DNA of 7,224 nucleotides from an uncultured Actinomycetes bacterium (GTDB taxonomy: Bacteria; Actinomycetota; Actinomycetes; S36-B12): contig CALGTB010000320.1 in assembly GCA_937902285.1 (NCBI GenBank), positions 1 through 7,224 of the forward strand. Reading direction: 5' to 3'. The position numbers were made by a program, and so were the translations under genes. The notes under the pieces were generated by a model. That model ran no database searches, had not been told where the DNA came from, and saw only the letters and a list, made by a program, of their open reading frames with translations. Below are positions 7,079-7,224 of this stretch, in pieces; within the stretch, counting starts at the first letter, position 1, and each line of letters begins with the position of its first letter.

Positions 7079-7224
7079 GTGACCTCGTCGGTGCCGTCTA
7101 CGTCGCACGCGCCGGAACCCGGTGGCGCAGCCGAGCGGATGCACGTGACGACCAGGCCCATCGCCGATCCCGTCGAGCTCCTGGCCCGCCTGCCCGATGC
7201 CGATCCCGTCGCCTGGGTCCGCGA
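7079..7224 (+). CDS. Probable isochorismate synthase, N-terminal fragment (cut by right window edge)
   Basis: Only 48 codons are visible. The readable product begins VTSSVPSTSHAPEPGGAAER and continues MHVTTRPIADPVELLARLP then DADPVAWVR. The pattern of a Thr-Arg-x-Ile pair, a DPxxLLxxLP stretch and a (V/L)AWVR strand is what I remember from the N-terminus of actinobacterial isochorismate synthases (MenF/EntC type), which turn chorismate into isochorismate for menaquinone. The catalytic chorismate-binding domain lies outside the window, so this rests on the short N-terminus plus the menG neighbour. Two starts are possible: GTG 7079, supported by a -10 placed for a leaderless message, and ATG 7139, which removes a 20-residue Ser/Pro-rich leader but has no evident ribosome binding site. 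A menaquinone-unrelated siderophore isochorismate synthase cannot be excluded. Confidence 0.62.
   Translation, partial: MTSSVPSTSHAPEPGGAAERMHVTTRPIADPVELLARLPDADPVAWVR

Noticed and set aside
6232..7161. 309-codon minus-strand frame covering menG and the gap before nuoA
   Set aside because: It overlaps menG in another frame, is Arg/Gly/Pro-rich, and would run through the promoter and operator region. It has no recognisable domain.

Overview
The window is strongly GC-rich with actinobacterial codon use, GTG and TTG start codons and tightly packed genes. Its protein sequences look like those of high-GC Actinobacteria; the order Propionibacteriales (Nocardioides/Aeromicrobium-like) is my best guess, made from remembered family sequences and not from a search.

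Layout, read from the right edge leftwards. At 7079-7224 (+) is the 5' end of a probable isochorismate synthase gene, the entry step of menaquinone synthesis. Divergent from it, across 62 bp, is menG/ubiE (6306-7016, -), the last methylation of menaquinone. After a 70-bp regulatory gap comes the first half of the respiratory complex I operon, all on the minus strand: nuoA, nuoB, nuoC, nuoD, nuoE, nuoF and the 5' part of nuoG, which runs off the left edge. The nuo genes touch or overlap (nuoB/nuoC 4 bp, nuoC/nuoD 1 bp, nuoF/nuoG 4 bp) or are separated by 19 bp at most. This is a single operon with probable translational coupling.

How the genes work together: NuoE, NuoF and NuoG form the NADH-oxidising module, NuoB, NuoC and NuoD the quinone-reducing module, and NuoA is a membrane-arm subunit. 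The electron acceptor is expected to be menaquinone, whose first and last dedicated steps are encoded by the adjoining genes. Every Fe-S ligand expected in NuoB, E and F, and in the visible part of NuoG including the extra N7 site, is present, as are the quinone-site His and Tyr of NuoD, so the complex looks functional.

The most informative non-coding signal is in the menG-nuoA gap. An 18-bp near-perfect palindrome matches the actinobacterial Rex (NADH/NAD+ sensor) operator with one mismatch. It lies just downstream of a TATGCT -10 element, which suggests that NADH dehydrogenase expression is controlled by NADH/NAD+ poise. I found no mobile element, RNA gene, CRISPR array or unknown gene system. 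This is a housekeeping respiratory locus, and the points of interest are regulatory.
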